The position numbers and the translations under genes are program-made. The notes beneath the pieces are model-generated. The model searched no databases, had not been told where the DNA came from, and saw only the letters and a program-made list of their open reading frames with translations. From positions 1 through 20,345 of the IMG/VR virus record IMGVR_UViG_3300022934_000258: a stretch of DNA of 20,345 bases, one strand, 5' to 3'. This DNA comes from a virus. Numbering within the stretch: the stretch's first letter is position 1; every line of letters starts with the position of its first letter. Of this stretch, positions 13,530 to 19,716 are shown piece after piece.

Positions 13530-14684
13530 TTATGCTTTCCCAAGTTTTTGCAAGAGGGAATCCAAGTTTTTGGCGGTGCCGTCTACCATGCCAACGTCGG
13601 CAGCCTTGCGGCCGGTCAACGTCTGGCCTTGCATATATTCGTAATTGAGTTCGGCGCGGTACTTCTTAACGAAGCCAGAAAACTCGTTGTATGTTTCCAT
13701 CACTTCAAGTTGTAGGTGCTTGCGAACCTCTTCATCCAATGCGACGCCAGGGAATCCGGCAGCCTTGTATTTGCCGCTCTTAAAAATCTCAACCGTGACG
13801 CCTTTCTCGGCCAACGCCTTGCTGGTGTCCATTACCGGCAGATATACTCCGATGCTGCCAACCTCGGCCGATGGTGCGGCGAAAATGCCGTTGGCACCGG
13901 CGGCCATCCAGTAGGCCGCGCTGGCCATCATGCTGTCGGTGTAGGCGTAAATCTTTTTGACGCCGGCACGTTGCACGTCCTCGACTGTCTCGGCCAACTC
14001 CGGCACGCCGCCGACGGTTCCGCCAGGTGAGTCGATGTCCAAAATGATTGTGTCGATGTCGTCATCCTCGGCCGCCAGTTCAATGGCAGCAATCACGTCG
14101 ACGGTGTCGACCGCGCCAAGCAGTTTTGAAACGGCCGAAACCTTGTGACCGATGACGCCGGCGACGGGAATGATTGCGACGCCGTTTTCCTCCGTCATCG
14201 CGTAGTCGTCCATCATGTCATCGTCGTCCTCGTCGTCGTCAAGGATGACGGTTGCCGTCAGGGTCGCGCTGGCCTGCTGCAAGTGTTTCGGGTTGATGGC
14301 CCAAACCTTGTTGTCAGCGGCCGTGCTGTTTTGTTGTTCGTCTATCGTTTTCATTCTATCAACTATTCTATTTGCCCAGGCGCGGCCAGGGTTGCCGCCC
14401 CACAAAAGCCAGGCGATTAAACCGGCGCCAGGGTATCCGGCAGCGTCGGGGTCTTTGTTCTTCGGCGCCTCCATGTCGACAGCGTGACGGTCAAAATATG
14501 CCTTCATCCGCTTGACGGTGTCGGTCGACAATTCGTCTCGCCTGGCCAACTGGTTGGCCCTTGTCACGCCGACCCTAGTGCCGCCGCGCTTAAATTCTTT
14601 TCGTAACCGCAAACCGCGCTTGGCCGCATTTGCCACGGCCTCGGTCGGCTTGGTGTTAATCTCTCTGCCCTTGTAAGTTGCCAT
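13530..14684 (-). CDS. Fusion: phage N-terminal domain plus S49 capsid assembly protease
   Basis: A 384-residue protein in two parts. Residues 13-110 hold a domain seen in other phage head proteins: AAKRGLRLRKEFKRGGTRVG, then DTVKRMKAYFDRHAVDM, DAAGYPGAGLIAWLLWGG and a final PGRAWANRI. Residues about 165-384 are an S49 (SppA/lambda gpC-like) peptidase: DIDSPGGTVGG (214-226), catalytic Ser255 in MMASAAYWMAAGA and the general-base Lys in FKSGKYKAAG (Lys305/307). An acidic linker of mostly Asp (149-160) joins the two. It should cleave scaffold or capsid in the prohead. The start overlaps the portal end by 29 bases. Confidence 0.85.
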   Translation of the reverse strand: MATYKGREINTKPTEAVANAAKRGLRLRKEFKRGGTRVGVTRANQLARRDELSTDTVKRMKAYFDRHAVDMEAPKNKDPDAAGYPGAGLIAWLLWGGNPGRAWANRIVDRMKTIDEQQNSTAADNKVWAINPKHLQQASATLTATVILDDDEDDDDMMDDYAMTEENGVAIIPVAGVIGHKVSAVSKLLGAVDTVDVIAAIELAAEDDDIDTIILDIDSPGGTVGGVPELAETVEDVQRAGVKKIYAYTDSMMASAAYWMAAGANGIFAAPSAEVGSIGVYLPVMDTSKALAEKGVTVEIFKSGKYKAAGFPGVALDEEVRKHLQLEVMETYNEFSGFVKKYRAELNYEYMQGQTLTGRKAADVGMVDGTAKNLDSLLQKLGKA

Positions 14685-16044
14685 CTGCCGGCAGTCCGTT
14701 CGGGGTCAGCAATTGCACGCGGTTCGGGTCGATGCCGTATTTGTCGGCCAGGTCTAAAACGAACCGCTGCTCGCTGATTCGTTTCTCGACTTCATCTTCC
14801 CAATGCAGGCCGCGTTCCGCATAGAGTTCCTGCAACGTCGTCAAACCAAGTTTGTAATCTTCGCGGGCGGCGCCGGCATCGCGGCCACCGTCGACGCTAA
14901 TCTTGCGCGGCCCCTGGTAGTGCCATGAGTACCAATCACCGCCCTGCGGTCGCGGTAGAAGGCCAGCCTTCATGGCTTTGCTTAATGCGTACCCATCAAT
15001 CCGCCTGGCAATCTTGCGGACAAGCCTCTGGTTTTTCTCGACGGTGCGCTGTGCCTTGGCTGTTACCAGGCGAACAACAGCGCCGCCGATTTTTGTCGGG
15101 TCGAGGCTTAAATCATACGGCCATTCGATTGCTTGAAAGGCGCTTCGCAGAATCGTGTTCTCAAACTCCTGCGCGTTCGCCGATGGGCGGTTCCTATCTA
15201 CCACCTCAATCTTACTACCAGAACCGGCGCGGAAGTATCGAATGGCCCCTCCCTCCAACGACTCCAGGGTCGTTGATAGGCTGCCGCTATCAATGGTTTG
15301 CTCGATGAAGGCTTCAGAGTCGTCGGCGTATCCGTCCTCGTTGTGTTCGACGAGTGCGATGCTGCTGGCTGCCTTTTGTGCGCTGAGTTCATATTCTCGG
15401 AGTTCCTTGACGTCCTGCAAGTCGGCTGTCACGGCCGACAGCGGCGAAATGCCGCGGCCTTGGTCGGCCCACTCTGGAAAAAAGCACAAGGCCATATCGC
15501 GGGCGCTGACTTTGCGCTCGCCGTCAATCATGTAGCTGACAGGCCGACCCTGCTTGTTGGTGATTACTCCATTAAATTCGTTTGGTCCTTGCGTCCTGCT
15601 GGCGATGCGGTGCGCTGGTATTAACTGCACGGCCGGATAACCGCTGCCGGTCTTGGTCAGCAGCACGCCGACGTCGCCGTCGCGCTTAATGGACAACAAG
15701 GCCAGGTAAAGAAACTCCTCGAAGTCGCATTTGCCTTGGATGTCGAGAATGCCGTGAAACTCTTTCAGCCATGTCTCGGCTTGTGCGCCCCATTCCAAGT
15801 CCTTGCCGACATACTGCGGAACAAATGGCTGCACCGAATAAGTGCATTGTTCCAGTAGCGCACCGCGTACCGGTGCGAAGTTGCCAAACAGCCAACGGCC
15901 CGCGCTGACAAGTTGCTGGTGCGTGCCGGTCGGTATCAGTTGCCTGGTGTCTTTGTTGAGATAGCGCAGCGGCCGACGGTGCCGGTTGCTTTGGTATTGA
16001 GGTTCCCAAAGGCTGCCGAGTTTTTTCAAGAATCCTTTAAGCAT
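14656..16044 (-). CDS. Portal protein (lambda gpB family)
   Basis: A 462-residue protein of the lambda portal family (PF05136). It shows the N-terminal helical entry (LVSAGRWLFGNFAPVRGALLEQ), a central beta region with YPAVQLIPAHRI and VSYMIDGERKVS, QGRGISPLS at 195-203, the long helical stretch around ELREYELSAQKAASSIAL, and RDAGAAREDYKLGLTTLQEL near 388-407, a signature of this family. The dodecameric portal forms the head vertex, drives DNA entry with the terminase and joins the tail. The length is close to family norms (gpB 533, shorter ones common). Eight bases overlap with the gpW-like gene. Confidence 0.9.
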   Translation of the reverse strand: MLKGFLKKLGSLWEPQYQSNRHRRPLRYLNKDTRQLIPTGTHQQLVSAGRWLFGNFAPVRGALLEQCTYSVQPFVPQYVGKDLEWGAQAETWLKEFHGILDIQGKCDFEEFLYLALLSIKRDGDVGVLLTKTGSGYPAVQLIPAHRIASRTQGPNEFNGVITNKQGRPVSYMIDGERKVSARDMALCFFPEWADQGRGISPLSAVTADLQDVKELREYELSAQKAASSIALVEHNEDGYADDSEAFIEQTIDSGSLSTTLESLEGGAIRYFRAGSGSKIEVVDRNRPSANAQEFENTILRSAFQAIEWPYDLSLDPTKIGGAVVRLVTAKAQRTVEKNQRLVRKIARRIDGYALSKAMKAGLLPRPQGGDWYSWHYQGPRKISVDGGRDAGAAREDYKLGLTTLQELYAERGLHWEDEVEKRISEQRFVLDLADKYGIDPNRVQLLTPNGLPADGNLQGQRD

Positions 16045-16288
16045 TGCGGAACTTGGCGTAAGTGCGGGTCGACAAATAACCGTAGGTGGCAGGGTCTTTT
16101 TTCTTTAAGGCAAACCGGCATTCGCGCAACACCTGGTCAATCGGCAAAGTGAATTGCTTGGTGGCGTTCCGGCCGCCGATGCCATAGGCCATCAGCGTTT
16201 TGCCTTCAGTAAGCAAGGTTTTGGCCTTTGCCTGAATGGTTGTGATTTCGCTGGTGGTGAAATTTAAGAATAGACCTTCCGCCCGCAT
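16037..16288 (-). CDS. Head-tail joiner, lambda gpW-like
   Basis: An 83-residue protein between terminase and portal, the place of gpW in lambda. It has a helix (SEITTIQAKAKTLLTEG), a beta turn with GGRNATKQFTL and a second helix (PIDQVLRECRFALKKKD), matching the two-helix-plus-hairpin build of gpW, which seals the head after packaging. A C-terminal extension (PATYGYLSTRTYAKFRNA) is longer than usual. GGAAGGAA touches the ATG, close for a Shine-Dalgarno. It shares eight bases with the portal start. The upstream 211 bases are non-coding and hold a terminator. Confidence 0.7.
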   Translation of the reverse strand: MRAEGLFLNFTTSEITTIQAKAKTLLTEGKTLMAYGIGGRNATKQFTLPIDQVLRECRFALKKKDPATYGYLSTRTYAKFRNA

Positions 16289-16330
16289 TTCCTTCCCATG
16301 TTAGCGGATGGCCCGTTTTCTCAAGCGAAA

Positions 16331-16376
16331 CAAAAAAGCAAGCCGGCCGAGGGAAAGCTACAAACCTCGACCGGCT
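16331..16376 (-). terminator. Intrinsic terminator at the end of the small-ORF block
   Basis: On the minus strand AGCCGGTCGAGG and CCTCGGCCGGCT form a 12-base stem with one mismatched or wobble pair around a 12-base loop, followed by TGCTTTTTTG. This is a standard Rho-independent terminator. It closes the block of six small ORFs before the gpW-like gene and shares the CCGG-rich stem style of the terminator at 11975-12012. Confidence 0.75.
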
Positions 16377-16435
16377 CTAGTTATGAGTGAGCGCCCGTTG
16401 CGGGCTGTTGTCATGTCCAAACAACCTTAACCATG

Positions 16436-16461
16436 AAAAGCCGGCAGAACCAAAAGCCGGC
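16436..16461. repeat. Short direct repeat AAAAGCCGGC
   Basis: AAAAGCCGGC occurs at 16436-16445 and 16452-16461, sixteen bases apart start to start, in the non-coding gap. The spacing is about one and a half turns of helix. It may be a protein-binding site or a chance duplication. Confidence 0.4.
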
Positions 16462-16499
16462 GAAACGATTGCAAACTAGGTCGGCAAATCGTCAAGCGG

Positions 16500-16724
16500 T
16501 TATCTGCCGTCAGCGTTTGGTTGTCTTGGATAGGCGCCGCTTGGGTATTCGGCTGGCGGTGTTCGCGATAGGTCAACAAGCCGGCAATCATAAAAACAAG
16601 CCAGAACCCTGCCGTGGCTAAATGCGTCCTGCCTGTTTTTGTAGTTAAACGAATTAACGACGCTGCCGTTGTTTTCAGCAACCAAAGAAAATTCGGATTG
16701 ATGCGGTTTAATTTTAACTTTCAT
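16500..16724 (-). CDS. Small hypothetical protein, last of the small-ORF block
   Basis: A 74-residue ORF. The first 55 residues look like real protein (KVKIKPHQSEFSLVAENNGS, NYKNRQDAFSHGRVLACFYDC), while the end is Pro-rich and disordered (TPPAEYPSGAYPRQPNADGR). It overlaps the AT-hook gene end by 11 bases, which supports translation. Another frame here (16427-16681) would give an 84-residue protein with a hydrophobic stretch, but its remaining sequence lacks sense and it does not join the overlap pattern. No family recognised. Confidence 0.5.
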   Translation of the reverse strand: MKVKIKPHQSEFSLVAENNGSVVNSFNYKNRQDAFSHGRVLACFYDCRLVDLSRTPPAEYPSGAYPRQPNADGR

Positions 16725-16890
16725 TTTTCTGGTTTAGTTTCGGCCGACCGCGTGGCCGGCTGCCAGGCTTCGGCGGTTTGTTCGCGTTGGCCCTGGCGGC
16801 CGCTGTCTTGGCCTCGCTGGTGGCGCTGCCAAGTAACTGGCCGATGTTGATTGGCTTGTTGCAATGCGGACACTTGTGGTTCGTGGTCAT
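16714..16890 (-). CDS. Mini protein with CxxC motif and AT-hook
   Basis: A 58-residue ORF whose ATG overlaps the preceding stop (ATGA). The N-terminus carries HKCPHCNKPINIG, with Cys7 and Cys10 as half a zinc knuckle. The middle is an Ala-rich polar helix (SEAKTAAARANANK). The C-terminus has SRPRGRPKL, which contains the canonical AT-hook core PRGRP, a minor-groove DNA-binding motif. A lone CxxC needs a partner chain or other ligands to hold metal. A small DNA-binding regulator is the most direct reading. Confidence 0.6.
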   Translation of the reverse strand: MTTNHKCPHCNKPINIGQLLGSATSEAKTAAARANANKPPKPGSRPRGRPKLNQKNES

Positions 16891-17057
16891 TCTTGTTCGC
16901 CTTCAGCTTTAGCGATTGCTTCCCTTACTTTCTTTTCCTCGTAGCTAAAAAGGCCGCATACATCTTTCCATTCTTCGTGATATGCAAGCACCGCCCGCAA
17001 CGCTTCCAACATTGCCGGAGCGGCATCTGCCAATCGGTCATTTTTGCTTTTTTTCAT
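16887..17057 (-). CDS. Small helical phage protein, unknown function
   Basis: A 56-residue ORF with two predicted helices: APAMLEALRAVLAYHEEW and YEEKKVREAIAKAEGEQE. This resembles a widespread small phage protein type whose pattern is LLEAL-x-x-V then a final AIAKAEG. The ATG adjoins the preceding stop (TAAATG) and the TGA overlaps the next ATG (ATGA). It has no signal or membrane segment. No biochemical role is known to me. Confidence 0.65.
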   Translation of the reverse strand: MKKSKNDRLADAAPAMLEALRAVLAYHEEWKDVCGLFSYEEKKVREAIAKAEGEQE

Positions 17058-17249
17058 TTAGTATGCGTGTAAATCGCTTGGCTTACTTTTAAGGCTTAAA
17101 AGGTAAGGGTCAACAGTTGGCTTGATTGGCTCATGGTTTGTGGCATTCCAAGCGTTGACTATCAATTCGCCCGTGCTGTCGTCGATGTAAACGGTTTTGC
17201 CGTTGATGGTGATGTAAACCACTTCGTCGCTTTTCTTTTCGATTTTCAT
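17058..17249 (-). CDS. Small hypothetical protein with a good ribosome binding site
   Basis: A 63-residue ORF: a charged start (MKIEKKSDE), then VVYITINGKTVYIDDSTGELIV, a likely three-stranded beta fold, and a polar C-terminus (PYLLSLKSKPSDLHAY). GGAAAGGAACC lies 11 bases upstream. A GC-rich hairpin stands immediately before that site (17266-17290). The strand-turn-strand pattern could allow a small barrel or a domain that binds a partner strand. No family recognised. Confidence 0.6.
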   Translation of the reverse strand: MKIEKKSDEVVYITINGKTVYIDDSTGELIVNAWNATNHEPIKPTVDPYLLSLKSKPSDLHAY

Positions 17250-17265
17250 TTCGTTTGGTTCCTTT

Positions 17266-17290
17266 CCCGCGCCCCCGTAGGGGCAACGGG
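17266..17290 (-). promoter_or_regulatory. GC-rich hairpin before the 63-residue ORF
   Basis: On the minus strand CCCGTTGCCCCTACGGGGGC folds with the following GCGGG: a core stem GCCCC/GGGGC around TACG, extended by CCCG/CGGG with a small internal loop. It ends a few bases before AAAGGAAC. No T-tract follows, so it is not a terminator; a mRNA-stability or translation-control element, or a processing site, is possible. Confidence 0.45.
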
Positions 17291-17299
17291 TTGAAGTGA

Positions 17300-17644
17300 T
17301 TATGCTGTATATAGTGTGTTTCCCTTTCTAGTAAATGACCGCGGGCCGCATTCGCCGATTCTTGCAGACTCGGAAAGGAACTTTTTCTCGCTTTCTGTAA
17401 CTTCCCACACTACCGGCCATTGTGTTGTTCGCAAATTATTGTCGTGATTAGCGTAAAAGCTATCTGGCTTTTTTCCAAAAGTGTAATGGTTGGGCTGTTC
17501 GTAGAAGTCGTAGCTCCAAACTGAACCATATTCTCGATGCGACTTGCGAAGCACTTTGCCGTTCATTTCATATTGGAAGGTTTTGAAAGAACCGTCCCGC
17601 TTTGTGAGTACCTTGCCTGTGACGTGTAATTTTGTTGATGTCAT
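17300..17644 (-). CDS. Hypothetical protein in an AT-rich insert
   Basis: A 114-residue ORF. The frame is open up to 17710 with a TTG start, but that part overlaps the upstream gene; ATG at 17644 (MTSTKLHVTGKV) leaves a 22-base gap. The protein is basic and Tyr/Phe-rich, with beta segments (HVTGKVLTKRDGSFKTFQYEM, VWSYDFYEQP, HYTFGKKPDSF) and ends in GECGPRSFTRKGNTLYTA. GC over 17401-17640 is about 44% (105 of 240 by count), against about 60% in a sampled stretch of terL. No family recognised; its composition suggests recent transfer. Confidence 0.55.
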   Translation of the reverse strand: MTSTKLHVTGKVLTKRDGSFKTFQYEMNGKVLRKSHREYGSVWSYDFYEQPNHYTFGKKPDSFYANHDNNLRTTQWPVVWEVTESEKKFLSESARIGECGPRSFTRKGNTLYTA

Positions 17645-17666
17645 ATCTGTAATTAAGTGTTGAAGA

Positions 17667-17870
17667 TTAAGCGCCGTATCTATTCCAAACGCTGACCATT
17701 TGATTCGCAAAATTAAGCGCCTCTCTTTTCAATTTGAAATGTTCGGCCCTGTATCCGGTTTCTGACAAAACCGCCCACTTGTAGCCGAATGAGGCTTTGT
17801 CTAATTTGCAAACCTTAACCGATTTGCCCGATTCTGTTTTGCTGTGCCAAACTGTTTTTTGATTTTTCAT
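17667..17870 (-). CDS. First ORF of the small-ORF block, hypothetical
   Basis: A 67-residue ORF read from ATG at 17870. The frame runs open to a TTG at 17945, but that TTG is the start of the promoter's TTGACT box, so I reject it. The protein is basic: NQKTVWHSKTESGKSVKVCK, then YKWAVLSETGYRAEH and a helical end (KREALNFANQMVSVW). A TGA from a ten-codon upstream frame (17899-17867) overlaps the ATG, which might act as a leader. No Shine-Dalgarno is visible. Function unknown. Confidence 0.5.
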   Translation of the reverse strand: MKNQKTVWHSKTESGKSVKVCKLDKASFGYKWAVLSETGYRAEHFKLKREALNFANQMVSVWNRYGA

Positions 17871-17913
17871 ATTAGCTTTATTTGTTGGCTTGGGTTCATT
17901 CCCTCGCGCTGCA

Positions 17914-17933
17914 AACAGTAAAACCCAACTGTT
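17914..17933. promoter_or_regulatory. Operator-like inverted repeat over the promoter
   Basis: AACAGT and ACTGTT form perfect six-base arms separated by eight bases (AAAACCCA), a spacing typical of sites for dimeric repressors. It covers the -10 region of the promoter candidate. Which protein would bind is unknown; a host or phage repressor, or the AT-hook protein, are possibilities. Confidence 0.45.
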
Positions 17934-17945
17934 CGGTTTAGTCAA
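17915..17945 (-). promoter_or_regulatory. Promoter candidate for the small-ORF block
   Basis: Just after terL the minus strand has a run of T and A (positions about 17948-17970) like an UP element, then TTGACT (five of six match to the -35 consensus, 17940-17945), and after 17 bases TTTACT or after 19 bases TACTGT as a weak -10. An inverted repeat overlaps the -10 region. The promoter would drive only the small ORFs, which end at the terminator at 16331-16376. Confidence 0.5.
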
Positions 17946-17976
17946 CCCCTTTTTTGAAAAAAAATAAAAAAAGTTT

Positions 17977-19716
17977 TTAGGCCGTTTCCGCCAGGCATTT
18001 GGCCATCATGGCCGCCGCAATCTGCATACCTTCGCAGTCCCAAAGGTGATTGGCCCGCTTGCCGACACGGTGCCATTCGTAAACGGTTTGGCCGGCCTTG
18101 TCGTGGCGCTCCCTGCGGCGCTCGGAAAACATTTGCAGTTCGTACTCGTTGCCGGCATCCGGCGTCACCGTCCAATTTGCACCACGGCCGTCGCGTAGGT
18201 TGGCCAATACATCTTTGCAAGTCGGGTTGCTCCAATGAAACAAAGTCACCGGCCGCACCCTGCCCTGGCTTTTGGTTCCCACGGCGGGGTCGACATAGAC
18301 GCGGGGAGAGTAGGCGCGGCGAACGGTTTCGCCTTTTATTTTGTGCGCGAAGTCTTTGGTCTTGGCTCCCTTTATTGACGTGAAGCCGAAACGCTTGCAG
18401 GCCGCATAAACTTTTTGCGCGTTGTAGCCGGAGTCGACGAACACCAGGTGCGGCTTGACGTTGTACTCGGCCCGCAAGTCCTCGATGCTTTCAAACGTCA
18501 ACGGCTTCGACCAATGCACAAGCCGGCTCTGGCCGTCGGCAGCCCAGGCGCGGACTACCAAATAAAATAAATCACGCTGCACGTCGACGGTGGCAAAGCG
18601 GAAGGCTTCGTCGGGCCAAGGCCATTCGTCGTCGTGCGTTGCCAGTTCCCGCAGTTCGTCGTCGGTTTCCATTTCTTCTATCCACGGCACGCCAAGCGAC
18701 TCGGCCTTGAATACCTTCAGCGGAACGGTGGTTCCGACTTTCATCGCGGCCTTGGCTTGTAAAAATTCCTGCACCAAATCACGCCAGGGAACCCACGGCG
18801 GCAGGACGGCCGACCAGCGGAAACTGACCTTCTCGCTTGGCGCCTTCTCGTTCGTGGACCGCCACTTGCCGGAAATGGCGAAGGCTTTGCGGACGTCCTG
18901 CCGGTCGGTGAAGGTTGCCATGCAATGCGGACACTCGTAGCGGATTGTCTTGGCTAGTTCGTCGAAGTCGTATTCGTCATTTACGAAGGTGACTTCGTTG
19001 GTGTCCCATTTGATGAAGTCGAAATTCATTTCGTGGCGTTCGTCGCATTCTGGACAAAGTACCTCGTAAATTCTTTGGTCGCCGGCAAGAAAAGCGCGAT
19101 GCACATGGTCATTTTCATGGTCAGGTGTTGAGATAACCACGCGGCGTGCGTTCCAAAATGCGCGTGTTCGTTTTATCACCATCTCGTATGCGCCTGGTGG
19201 ATAGTTCCGCACCTCATCCAGAAACAGCCACCGGATTGGCTTCGACTGCAATTTGCTTTGGCTGTTGGCGCCGTTAATCACCAGCGGCATCGAGGCGAAA
19301 TTGATTTCGAGGGTCGTCTTGGCGTGCCGGTCGGTTGGGAACAACTCGGCAACCGCTTCGCAGTTTTCCAGCGTCGGCATTAGCCTTGTCCTAGCGAATG
19401 TCTTGGCTTCGTCTTGTGCGGCCATTACCCACATGGCAGGGCCAGGGTCTTGTGCGATGCACCAGGCCGCCAAGGTTATCACCATTTGAGTTTTGCCGGA
19501 TTGGGCGCTGCACATGATGGCCAAATCCTTGCACCTATTATCAGCGAAGCATTCCATCGGTTCCTTTGTCCAAGGCGCGATGTTGGCGTCGAATTTGCCA
19601 GGGAAAGGCGAAGTTTTATCCACGACAATATTCTTCTCGGCCCACCGCCATGGCGGGTCGGTGCTGCGCGGTGCTATTGCCCGCCTTGCGATGCGTTCAA
19701 CCGTTGTCGTCTCCAT
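17977..19716 (-). CDS. terL: Terminase large subunit, GpA family
   Basis: A 579-residue packaging motor of the lambda GpA type (PF05876). The ATPase half shows Walker A CSAQSGKT (69-76), Walker B WLFLDE with Asp167/Glu168 and a coupling motif VVISTPD (193-199). A zinc-ribbon is supported by CPEC at 221-224 and CPHC at 262-265. The nuclease half has the RNase H-like acids: Asp378 (ATVDVQ), Asp428 (VFVDSG) and Asp560 (HLWDCE). Size is a little shorter than lambda gpA (641). It cuts and translocates concatemeric DNA into the prohead, docking on the portal. Start overlaps terS by 43 bases. Confidence 0.95.
   Translation of the reverse strand: METTTVERIARRAIAPRSTDPPWRWAEKNIVVDKTSPFPGKFDANIAPWTKEPMECFADNRCKDLAIMCSAQSGKTQMVITLAAWCIAQDPGPAMWVMAAQDEAKTFARTRLMPTLENCEAVAELFPTDRHAKTTLEINFASMPLVINGANSQSKLQSKPIRWLFLDEVRNYPPGAYEMVIKRTRAFWNARRVVISTPDHENDHVHRAFLAGDQRIYEVLCPECDERHEMNFDFIKWDTNEVTFVNDEYDFDELAKTIRYECPHCMATFTDRQDVRKAFAISGKWRSTNEKAPSEKVSFRWSAVLPPWVPWRDLVQEFLQAKAAMKVGTTVPLKVFKAESLGVPWIEEMETDDELRELATHDDEWPWPDEAFRFATVDVQRDLFYLVVRAWAADGQSRLVHWSKPLTFESIEDLRAEYNVKPHLVFVDSGYNAQKVYAACKRFGFTSIKGAKTKDFAHKIKGETVRRAYSPRVYVDPAVGTKSQGRVRPVTLFHWSNPTCKDVLANLRDGRGANWTVTPDAGNEYELQMFSERRRERHDKAGQTVYEWHRVGKRANHLWDCEGMQIAAAMMAKCLAETA

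Larger units (their letters stand above)
16289..16499. other. Non-coding gap with terminator, hairpin and direct repeat
   Basis: These 211 bases separate the small-ORF block from the head genes. I see no ORF with support. They contain the terminator at 16331-16376, a five-base-pair hairpin (GCCCG/CGGGC, 16393-16405) and two copies of AAAAGCCGGC. No convincing promoter for the head genes was found on either strand. Confidence 0.6.

Noticed and set aside
16427-16681. Alternative 84-codon frame with a hydrophobic stretch (GFWLVFMIAGLLTY)
   Set aside because: Only the hydrophobic segment is attractive; the rest is low in sense, and the frame at 16500-16724 fits the operon overlaps better.
17290-17345. 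A second promoter (TTTACT, 16 bases, TATATA) near the end of the 114-residue ORF
   Set aside because: Matches are only four of six at each box in an AT-rich coding end, so chance is likely.
17871-17945. TTG start giving the first small ORF 25 more residues
   Set aside because: That TTG is the first triplet of the TTGACT promoter box; the ATG at 17870 gives the sensible protein.
17946-17976. Terminator after terL because of long T-runs
   Set aside because: There is no GC-rich stem before the T-runs; the tract fits better as an AT-rich element upstream of the promoter.
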